From: Chromatiaceae bacterium
GTDB taxonomy: Bacteria > Pseudomonadota > Gammaproteobacteria > Chromatiales > Chromatiaceae
Assembly: GCA_019356535.1 (NCBI GenBank)
Contig: CP037918.1
Coordinates: forward strand, 930,001 to 994,000
Direction: 5' to 3'
Length of the DNA stretch: 64,000 nt
Below the pieces are notes generated by a model, which was not told where the DNA came from, made no database searches, and saw only the letters and a list, made by a program, of their open reading frames with translations. A program made the translations under genes and the position numbers. Positions 51,711 through 62,262 of the stretch are shown in pieces (within the stretch, counting starts at the first letter, position 1; each line of letters opens with the position of its first letter).

Positions 51711-52466
51711 ATGCGACAGCCACTGGTTGCCGGAAACTGGAAGATGAACGGCTCGCGCGCTAGTATTCGCGAGCTGCTCGACGGCGTGAAGGCCGGCATG
51801 GGCGAGGTGAAGACCGCCGAGGTGGCGGTGTGTTCGCCGCACATCTTCCTGTGTGACGTGCAGCAGCAGCTCGAGGGCAGCGCCGTTGCCTGGGGTGGCC
51901 AGGACATCTCGGTGTACGAGTCCGGCGCCTACACTGGCGAGACCGCTGGCAGCATGCTTGCCGAGTTTGGCTGCAAGTACGTCATCATCGGCCATTCCGA
52001 GCGTCGCACCTACCATGGTGAGACCGACCAGGTGGTCGCCGAGAAATTCGTCGCCGCGCGTAAGGCCGGGCTGGTGCCCATCCTGTGCATCGGCGAAACG
52101 CTGGAGGAACGCGAGTCTGGCATCACCGAAGAGGTGGTGGGGCGCCAGGTCGACGCCGTGATTGCCCATTGCGGCGTGGAAATGCTGGGCGAGGGCGTGA
52201 TCGCCTACGAGCCGGTCTGGGCGATTGGTACCGGCAAGACGGCCTCACCCGAACAGGCGCAGGAAGTGCATGCCTTCATCCGCGGTCGGGTTGCCGAAGC
52301 GAGCGCTGCGGTGGCCGAGGGCTTGCGTATTCTTTATGGTGGCAGTATGAATCCGGGTAACGCTGCGCAACTGTTGGCGCAGCCGGACATCGACGGCGGC
52401 CTGATCGGTGGCGCTTCGCTGAAGGCAGCAGATTTTCTGGCTGTTGCCACCGCGGCCAACGCCTGA
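51711..52466 (+). CDS. tpiA: triosephosphate isomerase
   Basis: Interconverts dihydroxyacetone phosphate and glyceraldehyde-3-phosphate; 251-residue TIM barrel. Active-site residues are Lys11 in AGNWKMNG, His95 in GHSERR and Glu167 in AYEPVWAIGTGK, with flexible loop 6 following the glutamate and phosphate-binding G-G-S-M-N-P and G-G-A-S-L. The RBS GAGGTAGGGCC lies immediately before the ATG. secG follows, as in many gammaproteobacteria. Confidence 0.97.
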   Translation: MRQPLVAGNWKMNGSRASIRELLDGVKAGMGEVKTAEVAVCSPHIFLCDVQQQLEGSAVAWGGQDISVYESGAYTGETAGSMLAEFGCKYVIIGHSERRTYHGETDQVVAEKFVAARKAGLVPILCIGETLEERESGITEEVVGRQVDAVIAHCGVEMLGEGVIAYEPVWAIGTGKTASPEQAQEVHAFIRGRVAEASAAVAEGLRILYGGSMNPGNAAQLLAQPDIDGGLIGGASLKAADFLAVATAANA

Positions 52467-52495
52467 GTCGGGCGCGTAACACGAGAGGCAACATC

Positions 52496-52864
52496 ATGGA
52501 AACCGTACTCGTCGTCATTCATCTGCTTCTGGCCATCGGTCTGGTCGGCCTGGTGCTGATCCAGCATGGCAAGGGCGCGGACATGGGCGCTGCCTTCGGC
52601 TCCGGCGCCTCGGCGACCGTGTTCGGTTCTGCGGGTGCCAGCAATTTTCTCAGCCGCACCACTGCCGTCTTGGCTGCGCTGTTTTTTCTCACCAGTCTGG
52701 CGCTGGCATGGTTCGCCATGCAGAAGGGTGAGCAGGAGTCGCTGGTTGAGAAACAGCTCGCCGTTGAGCAGTCAGCCCAGCCGGCCGATCTGCCGGCAGT
52801 GCCTGAGGCGGCCTCGCCGGGGGGCGCAAAGGACGACTTGCCCGTAGTGCCGGCGCAGCAGTAA
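52496..52864 (+). CDS. secG: protein translocase subunit SecG
   Basis: Small subunit of the SecYEG channel. Predicted 122 residues with two membrane helices (about residues 2-20 and 52-70). The conserved loop L-V-L-I-Q-H-G-K-G-A-D-M-G-A-A-F-G-S-G-A-S and F-G-S-A-G-A-S-N-F-L-S-R-T-T are visible. The tail (about 76-122) is Glu/Ala/Pro-rich and less conserved. tRNA-Leu begins 10 bases after the stop, so both are probably on one transcript with tpiA. Confidence 0.94.
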   Translation: METVLVVIHLLLAIGLVGLVLIQHGKGADMGAAFGSGASATVFGSAGASNFLSRTTAVLAALFFLTSLALAWFAMQKGEQESLVEKQLAVEQSAQPADLPAVPEAASPGGAKDDLPVVPAQQ

Positions 52865-52874
52865 CAACGTATTT

Positions 52875-52959
52875 GCCGAAGTGGTGGAATTGGTAGACAC
52901 GCTATCTTGAGGGGGTAGTGGCGAAAGCCGTGCCGGTTCGAGTCCGGCCTTCGGCACCA
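52875..52959 (+). tRNA. tRNA-Leu (anticodon GAG)
   Basis: Acceptor GCCGAAG (52875-52881) pairs with CTTCGGC (52949-52955); the encoded end is ACCA (52956-52959). The anticodon stem CTATC/GGTAG (52902-52906, 52914-52918, one G-U pair) surrounds loop TTGAGGG with anticodon GAG at 52909-52911. The long variable arm and the T-arm (GGTTCGAGTCC) are typical of leucine tRNAs. The conserved TGGTGGAATTGGTAGACACG D-arm is present. Reads CUC and CUU codons. It sits between secG and nuoA. Confidence 0.95.
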
Positions 52960-52963
52960 TATA

Positions 52964-53000
52964 AACGGTATTGCTTCACAGAAGTGATGCCGTTTTTTTT
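52964..53000 (+). terminator. intrinsic terminator after tRNA-Leu
   Basis: AACGGTATTGCTTC (52964-52977) pairs fully, with three G-U pairs, with GAAGTGATGCCGTT (52981-52994) around a 3-base loop, followed by six more T residues. It ends the tpiA-secG-tRNA unit before the nuo promoter. Confidence 0.9.
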
Positions 53001-53048
53001 GTCTGACAAAAACACAAAAAAATCAATGACTTGAACTGTGGAAGGGAT

Positions 53049-53077
53049 TTGACAGGGAAGGGCATGCCCGATATTCT
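53049..53077 (+). promoter_or_regulatory. sigma-70-type promoter of the nuo operon
   Basis: Consensus TTGACA (53049-53054) and TATTCT (53072-53077) with the ideal 17-base spacing, downstream of the terminator at 52964-53000 and about 63 bases before the nuoA ATG. An 8-base palindrome GGGCATGCCC lies in the spacer. Not proven, but the best promoter match seen in the window. Confidence 0.75.
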
Positions 53078-53139
53078 CGGTGTCGAGTTTATATCCGACG
53101 GCGTAACCATAAACTGAAATTGAGGGGAGGCCGGCCCGC

Positions 53140-53496
53140 ATGCTGGAAAACTATTTGCCTGTCCTGATCTTCCTGGCGGTGGGCGTGTTTGTGGGCGTCG
53201 CTGCCATCGGCATCGGTTTCGTCCTCTCCCCGCATCGTCCCGATAGCGAGAAGCTTTCGCCCTACGAGTGCGGCTTCGAGGCCTTCGAGGATTCGCGCAT
53301 GAAGTTCGACGTGCGCTACTATCTCGTGGCCATCCTGTTCATCATCTTCGACCTGGAGATTGCCTTCTTCTTCCCGTGGGCGGTAGTGCTCGACCAGATC
53401 GGTTGGGTCGGTTTCTGGGTCATGATGCTGTTCCTCGGCGTGCTGGTCGTCGGCTTTATCTACGAGTGGAAGAAGGGGGCGCTGGAATGGGAGTAG
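53140..53496 (+). CDS. nuoA: NADH-quinone oxidoreductase subunit A
   Basis: Membrane subunit of complex I (ND3 homologue), 118 residues with three helices (about 5-28, 60-82 and 87-108). The family signature [13 protein letters not shown] and the conserved membrane stretch [17 protein letters not shown] are present. GGGGAGG lies 9 bases before ATG 53140. First gene of the nuo operon; its stop overlaps the nuoB start. Confidence 0.97.
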   Translation: MLENYLPVLIFLAVGVFVGVAAIGIGFVLSPHRPDSEKLSPYECGFEAFEDSRMKFDVRYYLVAILFIIFDLEIAFFFPWAVVLDQIGWVGFWVMMLFLGVLVVGFIYEWKKGALEWE

Positions 53497-53963
53497 AAGG
53501 CATCCTGGAGAAGGGTTTCGTCACCACCACGGCCGACAAGCTCATCAACTGGGCACGTACCGGTTCCATGTGGCCCATGACCTTTGGTCTGGCCTGTTGC
53601 GCGGTGGAGATGATGCACGCGGCCGCCTCGCGTTATGACCTGGATCGCTTCGGCATCATCTTTCGGCCGAGTCCGCGCCAGTCCGACGTGATGATCGTGG
53701 CCGGCACCCTGGTCAACAAGATGGCGCCTGCGCTGCGCAAGGTCTACGACCAGATGGCCGAGCCGCGCTGGGTGATCTCCATGGGGTCGTGCGCCAACGG
53801 CGGCGGCTACTACCACTATTCGTACGCAGTGGTTCGCGGCTGCGACCGCATTGTGCCGGTGGACATCTACGTGCCCGGCTGTCCGCCCACTGCCGAAGCG
53901 TTGCTCTACGGCATCATTCAGTTGCAGAACAAGATCTGCCGCACCAACACCATTGCCCGCTGA
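53487..53963 (+). CDS. nuoB: NADH-quinone oxidoreductase subunit B
   Basis: Peripheral subunit that carries the last iron-sulfur cluster (N2), 158 residues. Four cluster cysteines: the adjacent pair Cys37-Cys38 in [10 protein letters not shown], Cys102 in [10 protein letters not shown] and Cys132 in [37 protein letters not shown] is diagnostic. The start overlaps the nuoA end by 10 bases; nuoC follows after 31 bases. Confidence 0.97.
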   Translation: MGVEGILEKGFVTTTADKLINWARTGSMWPMTFGLACCAVEMMHAAASRYDLDRFGIIFRPSPRQSDVMIVAGTLVNKMAPALRKVYDQMAEPRWVISMGSCANGGGYYHYSYAVVRGCDRIVPVDIYVPGCPPTAEALLYGIIQLQNKICRTNTIAR

Positions 53964-53994
53964 ACGCGCAGGCAACGAGAGAGATCGTGACCCC

Positions 53995-54696
53995 ATGACT
54001 CCCCAAGAACGACTGGAAGAACTGCAAGATGCGCTCGAAGAGCTGCTCGAGGACTTCGAGGGCTGTTCGTGGCGTACCGAGTACGGTGAGCTGACGCTCA
54101 CGGTGCCGCGCGAGGACTTGCTTGCGGTGATGCGCATCCTGCGTACCCGCGCGCCCATTGCCATGGAGCAGTGTATCGACGTCTGTGGCGTGGACTATGC
54201 CACCTACGGTCAGTCCGAGTGGGATGTCGGGGATGCGCCCAATACCGGTTTCGAGCGCGGCGTCACGCCCATGCGTCCCGAGGCCGACCCGGCAAACCGT
54301 TTCGCGGTGGTCTATCACCTGCTGTCGCTGACCCACAATGTGCGCATGCGGGTGAAGGTGTTCCTCGATGCCGATCAGCCCGTGGTTGATTCGGTCACCG
54401 GCATCTGGGCCTCGGCCAACTGGTTTGAGCGCGAGGCCTTTGATCTGTTCGGCATCCTTTTTGCCGGCCACCCCGACTTGCGACGCATTCTCACCGACTA
54501 CGGTTTCATCGGGCACCCCTTCCGCAAGGATTTCCCGCTGATCGGCGAGGTGGAGATGCGCTACGACCCCGAGCAGCGGCGCGTGATCTACGAGCCGGTT
54601 TCGATTGAGCCGCGCACCCTGGTGCCGCGTGTCATCCGGCACGACTTCCGCTACGAGGATGGTCACAAGCCCGAGGCGACCGAAGAGGCGGAATGA
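53995..54696 (+). CDS. nuoC: NADH-quinone oxidoreductase subunit C
   Basis: Peripheral-arm subunit (30-kDa homologue), 233 residues, separate from nuoD (they are fused in E. coli). Characteristic region [23 protein letters not shown], then [25 protein letters not shown] and [19 protein letters not shown]. The N-terminus is a charged helix. Ends 3 bases before nuoD. Confidence 0.96.
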   Translation: MTPQERLEELQDALEELLEDFEGCSWRTEYGELTLTVPREDLLAVMRILRTRAPIAMEQCIDVCGVDYATYGQSEWDVGDAPNTGFERGVTPMRPEADPANRFAVVYHLLSLTHNVRMRVKVFLDADQPVVDSVTGIWASANWFEREAFDLFGILFAGHPDLRRILTDYGFIGHPFRKDFPLIGEVEMRYDPEQRRVIYEPVSIEPRTLVPRVIRHDFRYEDGHKPEATEEAE

Positions 54697-54699
54697 ACC

Positions 54700-55953
54700 A
54701 TGGCTGAGATTCGCAACTACACTCTGAACTTCGGTCCTCAGCACCCGGCGGCACACGGTGTGCTGCGCCTGGTGCTGGAGATGGACGGCGAGGTCATCGA
54801 GCGAGCCGACCCGCACATCGGCCTGCTGCACCGTGGCACCGAGAAGCTGGCCGAGAGCAAGCCGTACAACCAGTCGATCGGTTACATGGACCGCCTCGAC
54901 TACGTCTCGATGATGTGCAACGAGCACGGTTACGTGCTCGCCATCGAGAAGCTGCTGGGTATCGAGCCGCCGATCCGTGCGCAGTACATCCGCACCCTGT
55001 TCGACGAGATCACGCGCATCCTCAACCACCTGATGTGGCTGGGTACTCACGCGCTGGATATCGGCGCGATGACCTTGTTCCTGTATTGCTTCCGCGAGCG
55101 TGAGGACCTGATGGACTGCTACGAGGCGGTCTCGGGGGCGCGTATGCACGCTACCTACTATCGTCCGGGGGGCGTCTATCGCGACCTGCCCGAAGAGATG
55201 CCGCGCTTCGAGCCGGGTCGCTTCTGCAGCGAGAAGGACGCGAAGATCCGCAACCGTGCGCGCGAGGGTTCGCTGCTCGACTTCATCGACGACTTTGCCG
55301 ATCGCTTCCCCGGCCTGGTGGACGAATACGAGACCCTGCTCACCGACAACCGCATCTGGAAGCAGCGTACCGTGGGCATCGGCGTGGTCTCGCCTGAGCG
55401 TGCTCGCCAGCTCGGCTTTACCGGCCCCATGCTGCGTGGTTCGGGGATCGCCTGGGATCTGCGCAAGAAGCAGCCCTATGCCGCTTACGACCGGGTCGAT
55501 TTCGACATCCCCGTGGGTACCAACGGCGACTGCTACGACCGCTACCTGGTGCGTGTCGAGGAGCTGCGCCAGTCGGCACGCATCATCAAGCAGTGTGTGG
55601 CCTGGCTGCGCGAGAATCCCGGCCCGGTGATGATCGACGACCACAAGGTGGCCCCGCCGAATCGCGAGGAGATGAAGCAGAGCATGGAGGCGCTGATCCA
55701 CCACTTCAAGTTGTTCACCGAAGGCTATTGCCCGCCGGAGGGCGAGGTGTACGCGGCCGTGGAGGCCCCCAAGGGCGAGTTCGGCTGCTACATCATCTCG
55801 GACGGCGCCAACAAACCCTACCGGCTCAAGGTCCGTGCTCCGGGCTTTGCCCACCTTGCGGCCATGGACGAAATGGCGCGCGGGCACATGCTGGCCGACG
55901 TGGTGGCCATCATCGGCACCATGGACATCGTTTTCGGGGAGATTGACCGATGA
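54700..55953 (+). CDS. nuoD: NADH-quinone oxidoreductase subunit D
   Basis: 49-kDa homologue of complex I that forms the quinone-binding pocket with NuoB, 417 residues. It has [14 protein letters not shown] near the N-terminus, [14 protein letters not shown], the [14 protein letters not shown] block with the conserved quinone-site Tyr, and the end F-G-E-I-D-R. Overlaps nuoE by 4 bases (ATGA). Confidence 0.97.
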   Translation: MAEIRNYTLNFGPQHPAAHGVLRLVLEMDGEVIERADPHIGLLHRGTEKLAESKPYNQSIGYMDRLDYVSMMCNEHGYVLAIEKLLGIEPPIRAQYIRTLFDEITRILNHLMWLGTHALDIGAMTLFLYCFREREDLMDCYEAVSGARMHATYYRPGGVYRDLPEEMPRFEPGRFCSEKDAKIRNRAREGSLLDFIDDFADRFPGLVDEYETLLTDNRIWKQRTVGIGVVSPERARQLGFTGPMLRGSGIAWDLRKKQPYAAYDRVDFDIPVGTNGDCYDRYLVRVEELRQSARIIKQCVAWLRENPGPVMIDDHKVAPPNREEMKQSMEALIHHFKLFTEGYCPPEGEVYAAVEAPKGEFGCYIISDGANKPYRLKVRAPGFAHLAAMDEMARGHMLADVVAIIGTMDIVFGEIDR

Positions 55954-56480
55954 GCATGCGCGCAGAACCCATGCAACGTACTCGGCGCTGCGAGGACAAG
56001 GAGACGCTGTTCACGCCCGAGATCCGCGCCGAGATCGACCAGTGGATCGCCAAGTATCCCGAGGACTGGAAGCAGTCGGCCTGCATGGCTGCGCTGCGCA
56101 TCGTGCAGGACGCCAATGGCGGGCACCTGACCACCGAGCTGATGGACCAGGTGGCCGACTATCTCGATATGCCGCCGATCGCGGTCTACGAGGTCGCCAC
56201 TTTCTACTCCATGTACGAGCACAAGCCGGTAGGAAGGCACAAGATCTGCCTGTGCACCAACGTCTCGTGCATGATCAACGGCTCGGACGGCATCTATGAG
56301 CACCTGCGCTCGCGTCTGGGCATCGGTTTCGGGGAAGTGACCGAGGACGGTCGCTTCAGCCTCAAGGAAGTCGAATGCCTCGGTGCCTGCGGTGGCGCGC
56401 CCATGATGCAGATCGGTAATACCTACTACGAGAATCTGACCCCCGAGCTGGTGGATCAGATCCTCGACGGGCTGGAGTGA
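55950..56480 (+). CDS. nuoE: NADH-quinone oxidoreductase subunit E
   Basis: 24-kDa homologue with one [2Fe-2S] cluster, 176 residues. The cluster cysteines are in CLCTNVSCM (two) and [12 protein letters not shown] (two). The helical N-terminal part ([16 protein letters not shown] and [22 protein letters not shown]) is typical. ATG at 55950 overlaps the nuoD stop. nuoF follows after 3 bases. Confidence 0.96.
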   Translation: MSMRAEPMQRTRRCEDKETLFTPEIRAEIDQWIAKYPEDWKQSACMAALRIVQDANGGHLTTELMDQVADYLDMPPIAVYEVATFYSMYEHKPVGRHKICLCTNVSCMINGSDGIYEHLRSRLGIGFGEVTEDGRFSLKEVECLGACGGAPMMQIGNTYYENLTPELVDQILDGLE

Positions 56481-56483
56481 GTC

Positions 56484-57749
56484 ATGGCCAACGAAGTCTG
56501 CTTCCGTACTCTGCACAAGGACCGGCCCTGGCGCCTCGAGACCTACGTCAGTGAGGGCGGTTACGAGGCGCTGAAGAAGATCCTCTCCGAGAAGATCTCG
56601 CAGGACGACATCATCGAGATGGTCAAGCGCTCGGGCTTGCGCGGGCGTGGCGGTGCGGGTTTCCCCACCGGGCTCAAGTGGAGCTTCATCAACCGCGCTG
56701 CGCCGGGCGACAAGTACATCGTGTGCAACTCCGACGAGGGCGAACCGGGCACCTTCAAGGATCGCGACATCCTGCGCTACAACCCGCATGCGCTGATCGA
56801 GGGCATGATCATTGCCGGTTACGCCATTGGCGCGACCGCCGGATACAACTACATCCGCGGTGAGTTCTGGGAGCCCTACGAGCGCTTCGAAGCGGCACTG
56901 GCCGAGGCACGCGAGGCTGGCTTCCTCGGCGAGAACATCCTCGGCTCGGGCTTCAGTTATGACATCCACAGCCATCTGGGTGCCGGTGCCTATATCTGTG
57001 GCGAGGAGACCGCGCTGCTCGAGTCCATCGAGGGCAAGAAGGGGCAGCCGCGTTTCAAGCCGCCGTTCCCGGCCATGTTCGGCCTCTACGGTCGGCCCAC
57101 GGTGATCAACAACACCGAGACCCTGGCCTCGATTCCCGACATCATCCGCCAGGGGCCGGACTGGTTCCGCGAGCTGGGGGTGGAGAATTCCGGCGGCTCC
57201 AAGCTGTTCTCGGTCTCCGGCAACGTCAATCGGCCCGGTAACTACGAGGTGCCTATGGGTACCCCCTTCGCCGAGCTGCTGGAGATGGCCGGCGGTGTGC
57301 GTGAGGGGCGCAAGCTCAAGGCGGTGATCCCGGGCGGCTCCTCGGCGCCGGTACTGCCGGGCGAGGTGATGATGGATCTCACCATGGATTACGACGCCAT
57401 CCAGCAGGCCGGCTCCATGCTCGGCTCGGGTGCGGTCATCGTCATCGACGATTCCAACTGCATGGTGAAGATCCTCGATCGCATCTCGTACTTTTATTAC
57501 GAGGAATCCTGCGGCCAGTGCACGCCCTGCCGCGAGGGCACCGGCTGGATGCACCGGGTAATCCACCGCATCGAGACCGGGCGCGGACGGCCCGAGGACC
57601 TGGACCTGCTCGACGACGTGGCTAACAAGATCATGGGTCGCACCATCTGCGCCCTGGGCGACGCCGCGGCCATGCCGGTGGCAAGCTTCGTCAAGCACTT
57701 CCGCGACGAGTTCCAGTATCACATCGATCACAAGCAGTGCATGGTGTAA
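56484..57749 (+). CDS. nuoF: NADH-quinone oxidoreductase subunit F
   Basis: 51-kDa homologue that binds NADH and FMN and carries a [4Fe-4S] cluster, 421 residues. The glycine-rich NADH/FMN region is [16 protein letters not shown] and the FMN region is [14 protein letters not shown]. The cluster is in [12 protein letters not shown] with a fourth cysteine in T-I-C-A-L-G-D. Ends just 5 bases before nuoG. Confidence 0.97.
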   Translation: MANEVCFRTLHKDRPWRLETYVSEGGYEALKKILSEKISQDDIIEMVKRSGLRGRGGAGFPTGLKWSFINRAAPGDKYIVCNSDEGEPGTFKDRDILRYNPHALIEGMIIAGYAIGATAGYNYIRGEFWEPYERFEAALAEAREAGFLGENILGSGFSYDIHSHLGAGAYICGEETALLESIEGKKGQPRFKPPFPAMFGLYGRPTVINNTETLASIPDIIRQGPDWFRELGVENSGGSKLFSVSGNVNRPGNYEVPMGTPFAELLEMAGGVREGRKLKAVIPGGSSAPVLPGEVMMDLTMDYDAIQQAGSMLGSGAVIVIDDSNCMVKILDRISYFYYEESCGQCTPCREGTGWMHRVIHRIETGRGRPEDLDLLDDVANKIMGRTICALGDAAAMPVASFVKHFRDEFQYHIDHKQCMV

Positions 57750-57754
57750 GCGGC

Positions 57755-60082
57755 ATGAGCGACGAGAAGATCACAATCGAGGTCGATGGTCAGCCGCTCG
57801 AGGCACGCCCCGGGCAGATGCTGATTGAGGTCACCGATGCCGCCGGCATCACGGTACCGCGTTTCTGCTATCACAAGCACCTGTCGGTGGCCGCCAACTG
57901 CCGCATGTGCCTGGTCGAGGTCGAGAAGGCACCTAAGCCGCTGCCGGCCTGTGCAACGCCCTGTACCGACGGCATGAAGGTCTACACTCGCTCGCCACTG
58001 GCGCGCGCTGCGCAGAAGGGAACCATGGAGTTCCTGCTCATCAACCACCCCCTGGACTGCCCGATCTGCGATCAGGGCGGCGAGTGCGAGCTGCAGGACG
58101 TGGCCATGGGCTTCGGTGGCGATATCTCGCGCTACAACGAAGGCAAGCGCGTGGTGCGTGACGAGGATATCGGTCCACTGATCGCCACCGACATGACCCG
58201 CTGTATCCACTGTACCCGCTGCGTGCGCTTCGGCGGCGAGATCGCCGGCCTGCGCGAACTGGGGGCCACCGGACGCGGCGAGCACATGCGTATCGGTGTG
58301 TTCGTCGAGCACAGTGTGAGCTCGGAGCTGTCGGGCAATATTATCGACCTGTGCCCGGTGGGCGCGCTCACCTCCAAGCCTTTCCGCTTCCAGGCCCGTG
58401 CCTGGGAGCTGATCCAGCGCGACGGTATCGCGCCCCACGACGGCGTGGGGAGCAACCTCCACCTGCACCTGCGGCGGGGCCAGTTGATGCGGGTGGTGCC
58501 GCGTGAGAACGATGCGCTCAACCAGACCTGGATCAGCGACCGCGACCGCTTCTCGTACAAGGGGCTGGAATCCGATCGCCTGACCCGTCCGCTGCTGCGC
58601 GAGAACGGCCAGTGGCAGGAGGTCGAATGGGACCAGGCGCTGCAGGTCGCCGCCCAGGCGCTCAAACGCACCGAGGCGGGCCGCCTGGGTGCTCTGGTCT
58701 CGCCCAGCGCCACCCTCGAAGAGATGGCGCTCGCCGCTGCGCTGGTGCGCGGCCTGGGTTCGGACAACATCGACCACCGCCTGCGCCAGTGCGATTTCCG
58801 CGGTGATGCGGCTGACCCTGCGCTGCCCTGGCTGGGCCGGCGTTTCGCCGATATCGCGAACAACGAGGCGACCCTGCTGGTCGGCTCCTGGCTGCGCAAG
58901 GACCAGCCCCTGCTCAACCACCGGGTGCGCGAGTCCTGGAAGCGCGGCGGGGTGGTGATGACCATCAATCCGGTGGACTACGACTTCAACTACGAGCGCG
59001 AGGTGGATGTGGTCTGCAAGCCCTCTGAGCTGGCTGCGGAGCTGGCCGGGGTGGCCGCCGCACTGGGCGCCGACACCGCTGGGGTGGCGGTCGAAGTCGA
59101 CCAGGCCCACCATGCCATCGCCGAACAACTCAAGCAGGCGGGGCACGGCAGCCTGATCCTCGGCAGCCAGGCCCTGATGCATCCCGATTTCGCCCTGCTG
59201 CGCCGGTTGGCGGCGAACATCGCCGAGGCAGCAGGCATCGATTGGGGTACGGTCGGATTCGGCGCCAACGACACGGGCGCCTGGTTGGCCGGCGCGGTCC
59301 CGCACCGGCGTGCGCCCGGCGAGTCGGCGGGCGGTGCGAACGTTGCGGCCATGCTCGATGGGGGCTGCGACACCATACTGTTGCTGGGCGCCGAGCCCGA
59401 ACTCGATTTCGCTGATCCGGCCGCCAGCCGGGTCGGGCTGGAGCAGGCCTTCGTGGTGGCTCTGGGCACCCATGACAGCGAGGCGCTGCGCGCGGTGGCC
59501 GATGTGATTCTGCCGGTTGGCGCCTTTGCCGAGACCTCCGGCACCTTCGTCAACCTGCAGGGTGACGTGCAGTCCTTCGCCGGTGCCATGCCGCCGCCGG
59601 GAGACGCGCGGCCGGCCTGGAAGGTATTGCGTGTGCTGGGCAACCTGGTGGATCTCGACGGCTTCGAGTACACCGACAGCGCCGAGGTGCGCGATGAACT
59701 GCTGGGCCGCTTGGGTGACTGGCAGCCCGACAACCGTCTGGCCGATGCCGCAGTCCCGGCGCGTCAGTTTGTACCGTCCGGTACCGAGCGCATCGGTGGC
59801 GTGCCGATGTACTCGGTTGATGCCCTCAGCCGTCACTCGGCTCCCCTACAGGCCACGCCAGACGCCTGGGATGGCCGGGTGCGTATCGCCCCGGGACTGG
59901 CGGAGCGGCTGGGCCTGGACAACGAGGCCCGGGTGCGCATCACCCAGGGCGAGGCCAGCGTGGAGCTGCCGGCGGTAATCGACGAATGTGTGGCGAACGA
60001 CTGTATCTGGCTGCCGACCGGGGTGCCCGAGAGTGCGGCATTGGGGTGTGGTTTCGCCGAAGTCAGCGTGGAGAAGATCTGA
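57755..60082 (+). CDS. nuoG: NADH-quinone oxidoreductase subunit G
   Basis: Largest peripheral subunit, 775 residues, with several iron-sulfur clusters. A [2Fe-2S] site near the N-terminus (C-Y-H-K-H-L, N-C-R-M-C-L-V-E-V and A-C-A-T-P), a His/Cys cluster region with C-P-I-C-D-Q-G-G-E-C-E-L-Q-D, then R-C-I-H-C-T-R-C-V-R-F and D-L-C-P-V-G-A-L-T. The rest is a molybdopterin-oxidoreductase-like domain that has lost its cofactor (about 220-775). Start at 57755 is chosen because MSDEKITIEVDG begins the ferredoxin fold. nuoH follows after 3 bases. Confidence 0.96.
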   Translation: MSDEKITIEVDGQPLEARPGQMLIEVTDAAGITVPRFCYHKHLSVAANCRMCLVEVEKAPKPLPACATPCTDGMKVYTRSPLARAAQKGTMEFLLINHPLDCPICDQGGECELQDVAMGFGGDISRYNEGKRVVRDEDIGPLIATDMTRCIHCTRCVRFGGEIAGLRELGATGRGEHMRIGVFVEHSVSSELSGNIIDLCPVGALTSKPFRFQARAWELIQRDGIAPHDGVGSNLHLHLRRGQLMRVVPRENDALNQTWISDRDRFSYKGLESDRLTRPLLRENGQWQEVEWDQALQVAAQALKRTEAGRLGALVSPSATLEEMALAAALVRGLGSDNIDHRLRQCDFRGDAADPALPWLGRRFADIANNEATLLVGSWLRKDQPLLNHRVRESWKRGGVVMTINPVDYDFNYEREVDVVCKPSELAAELAGVAAALGADTAGVAVEVDQAHHAIAEQLKQAGHGSLILGSQALMHPDFALLRRLAANIAEAAGIDWGTVGFGANDTGAWLAGAVPHRRAPGESAGGANVAAMLDGGCDTILLLGAEPELDFADPAASRVGLEQAFVVALGTHDSEALRAVADVILPVGAFAETSGTFVNLQGDVQSFAGAMPPPGDARPAWKVLRVLGNLVDLDGFEYTDSAEVRDELLGRLGDWQPDNRLADAAVPARQFVPSGTERIGGVPMYSVDALSRHSAPLQATPDAWDGRVRIAPGLAERLGLDNEARVRITQGEASVELPAVIDECVANDCIWLPTGVPESAALGCGFAEVSVEKI

Positions 60083-60085
60083 CCC

Positions 60086-61141
60086 ATGGATTCATTGATC
60101 GCAATCTGGGATTCGCTGCCGCTGGTGGTGCAGATCCTGCTCAAGATCATGTTGATCGTGGCGCCGCTGATGGTGCTGGTCGCCTATTACACCTACGCCG
60201 AGCGCAAGGTCATCGGTCACATGCAGGTGCGCATGGGACCGAACCGGGTGGGCTTCTTCGGCTACCGCATGTTCGGTCTGGGGCAGCCGATCGCCGATGC
60301 GGTCAAGCTGATGTTCAAGGAGATCATCATCCCCAGCGGTGCCAACAAGCTGCTGTTCCTGATCGCACCCATGCTGGCAATCGCGCCGGCGCTGGCGGCC
60401 TGGGCGGTATTTCCCTTCGATGCCGAGTGGGTGTTGGCCGATGTCAACGCCGGTCTGCTCTACATCCTGGCGCTGACCTCGCTGGGCGTGTACGGCGTGA
60501 TCATCGCCGGCTGGGCCTCGAACTCCAAGTATTCGCTGCTCGGCGCCATGCGCTCGGCGGCACAGATCGTGGCCTATGAGATCCCCATGGGCTTTGCCCT
60601 GGTGGGCGTGCTGGTGGCCGCCGGCAGCCTCAACCTGCGCGAGATCGTGCTGGCCCAGCAGGGCAGCCTGTTGCACTGGTTCTGGCTGCCGCTGCTGCCG
60701 CTGTTCGTGATCTACTTCGTCTCCGGCGTGGCCGAGACCAACCGCGCGCCTTTCGACGTGGCCGAGGGCGAGTCCGAGATCGTTGCCGGTTTCCACGTCG
60801 AGTACTCCGGCATGACTTTCGCGGTGTTCTTCCTCGCCGAGTACGCCAACATGATCCTGATTTCGGCACTGAGCTCGCTGCTGTTTCTCGGCGGCTGGCT
60901 CTCGCCCTTCCAGGGTACTGCGCTGGAGGGCGCCTTCGAGTGGGTGCCTGGCTTCATCTGGCTGCTGGGCAAGACCTTCCTGTTCATGTTCCTGTTCCTG
61001 TGGTTCCGCGCCACCTTCCCTCGTTATCGCTATGACCAGATCATGCGCCTGGGGTGGAAGGTGTTCATGCCCATCACCATCGTGTGGATCGTGGTGATTG
61101 GCGCCATGAAGGTGGGACAACTGCCCTGGTGGTTCGATTGA
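60086..61141 (+). CDS. nuoH: NADH-quinone oxidoreductase subunit H
   Basis: Membrane subunit ND1 homologue that links the peripheral arm to the proton-pumping part and helps form the quinone channel, 351 residues with eight or so helices. Signatures are [24 protein letters not shown], the conserved loop [19 protein letters not shown], and [19 protein letters not shown]. nuoI starts 13 bases later. Confidence 0.97.
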   Translation: MDSLIAIWDSLPLVVQILLKIMLIVAPLMVLVAYYTYAERKVIGHMQVRMGPNRVGFFGYRMFGLGQPIADAVKLMFKEIIIPSGANKLLFLIAPMLAIAPALAAWAVFPFDAEWVLADVNAGLLYILALTSLGVYGVIIAGWASNSKYSLLGAMRSAAQIVAYEIPMGFALVGVLVAAGSLNLREIVLAQQGSLLHWFWLPLLPLFVIYFVSGVAETNRAPFDVAEGESEIVAGFHVEYSGMTFAVFFLAEYANMILISALSSLLFLGGWLSPFQGTALEGAFEWVPGFIWLLGKTFLFMFLFLWFRATFPRYRYDQIMRLGWKVFMPITIVWIVVIGAMKVGQLPWWFD

Positions 61142-61154
61142 GGAGGGCGTACGT

Positions 61155-61643
61155 GTGAAAAGGGTCATCGACTACATCCGCAGCCTGTTCCTGTTCGAGC
61201 TGTTCCGCGGGCTGGGGCTTACCGGGCGCTACATGCTGAGCCGGCCGTTCACCCTGGAGTATCCCGAGGAGAAGGCCCCGGTGTCGCCGCGCTTCCGTGG
61301 CTTGCACGCACTGCGTCGTTATCCCAACGGCGAGGAGCGCTGTATTGCCTGCAAGCTGTGCGAGGCGGTGTGCCCGGCGCTGGCGATCACCATCGAGGCC
61401 GAGCCGCGCGAAGATGGCTCACGGCGTACCACACGCTATGACATCGACCTGTTCAAGTGCATCTACTGCGGCTTCTGCGAGGAGTCCTGTCCGGTGGATT
61501 CCATCGTCGAGACCCGGATCTACGAATACCACTTCGAGAACCGCGGCGAGCAGATCATGACCAAGGAAAAGCTGCTGGCCATCGGCGACCAGTACGAGGA
61601 GCAGCTGGCGGCCGACCGGGTCAAGCGGGCGGCGCTGTACTAG
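61155..61643 (+). CDS. nuoI: NADH-quinone oxidoreductase subunit I
   Basis: Ferredoxin-like subunit with two [4Fe-4S] clusters (N6a and N6b), 162 residues. Both CxxCxxCxxxC motifs are seen: [13 protein letters not shown] (about residues 60-72) and [13 protein letters not shown] (about 99-111). The start is GTG at 61155. Spaced 13 bases from nuoH and nuoJ on both sides. Confidence 0.97.
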   Translation: MKRVIDYIRSLFLFELFRGLGLTGRYMLSRPFTLEYPEEKAPVSPRFRGLHALRRYPNGEERCIACKLCEAVCPALAITIEAEPREDGSRRTTRYDIDLFKCIYCGFCEESCPVDSIVETRIYEYHFENRGEQIMTKEKLLAIGDQYEEQLAADRVKRAALY

Positions 61644-61656
61644 GAGTCCGACGAGC

Positions 61657-62262
61657 ATGAGTTTCGAGAAAATCCTGTTCTACCTGTTTGCCGCCCTGCT
61701 GATCGGCGCGGCGCTGATGGTCATCACCCGCCGCAACCCGGTGCACTCGGTGCTGTTCCTGGTGCTGGCGTTCATCAACAGTGCCGGGCTGTGGATGCTG
61801 GCCGAGGCCGAGTTCCTGGCTATCGCCCTGGTACTGGTCTATGTGGGGGCGGTGATGGTGCTGTTCCTGTTCGTGGTGATGATGCTGGACATCAACCTCG
61901 CGGAGCTGCGTGCCGGCTTCGTGCGTAATCTGCCGGTGGCGCTGGTGGTGGCCATCGTGATGGTGGCCGAGCTGGTGATAGTGCTCGGCCCCGAGCGCTT
62001 CGGCCTGGCACGTTACGCCAAGCCCGAGCACAAGCCGGCTGACTACAACAACACCGCCGAGCTGGGCCTGGCGTTGTTCACCCAGCACGTCTATGCCTTC
62101 GAGATCGCGGCGGTGATCCTGCTGGTGGGTATCGTTGCGGCGATCAGCCTGACCCTGCGCCGGCGCCCCGATACCAAGTACCTCGATCCGGGTCGCCAGG
62201 TGCGCGTGCGCGCCGCTGACCGGCTGCGCGTGATCAAGATGAAGGCGGAGGAGAAGGCCTGA
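61657..62262 (+). CDS. nuoJ: NADH-quinone oxidoreductase subunit J
   Basis: Membrane subunit (ND6 homologue), 201 residues with five helices in residues about 1-165; [21 protein letters not shown] is the family signature. The hydrophilic C-terminus is basic ([10 protein letters not shown] and so on). Its stop TGA lies at 62260-62262 and shares one base with the nuoK ATG at 62262. Confidence 0.95.
   Translation: MSFEKILFYLFAALLIGAALMVITRRNPVHSVLFLVLAFINSAGLWMLAEAEFLAIALVLVYVGAVMVLFLFVVMMLDINLAELRAGFVRNLPVALVVAIVMVAELVIVLGPERFGLARYAKPEHKPADYNNTAELGLALFTQHVYAFEIAAVILLVGIVAAISLTLRRRPDTKYLDPGRQVRVRAADRLRVIKMKAEEKA

Noticed and set aside
52772-53141. Two minus-strand frames across tRNA-Leu, translating with segments such as KAGLEPARL and GAEGRTRTGT.
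   Set aside because: These are antisense to tRNA-Leu and are known as spurious predictions of this kind; the tRNA, terminator and promoter explain the region.
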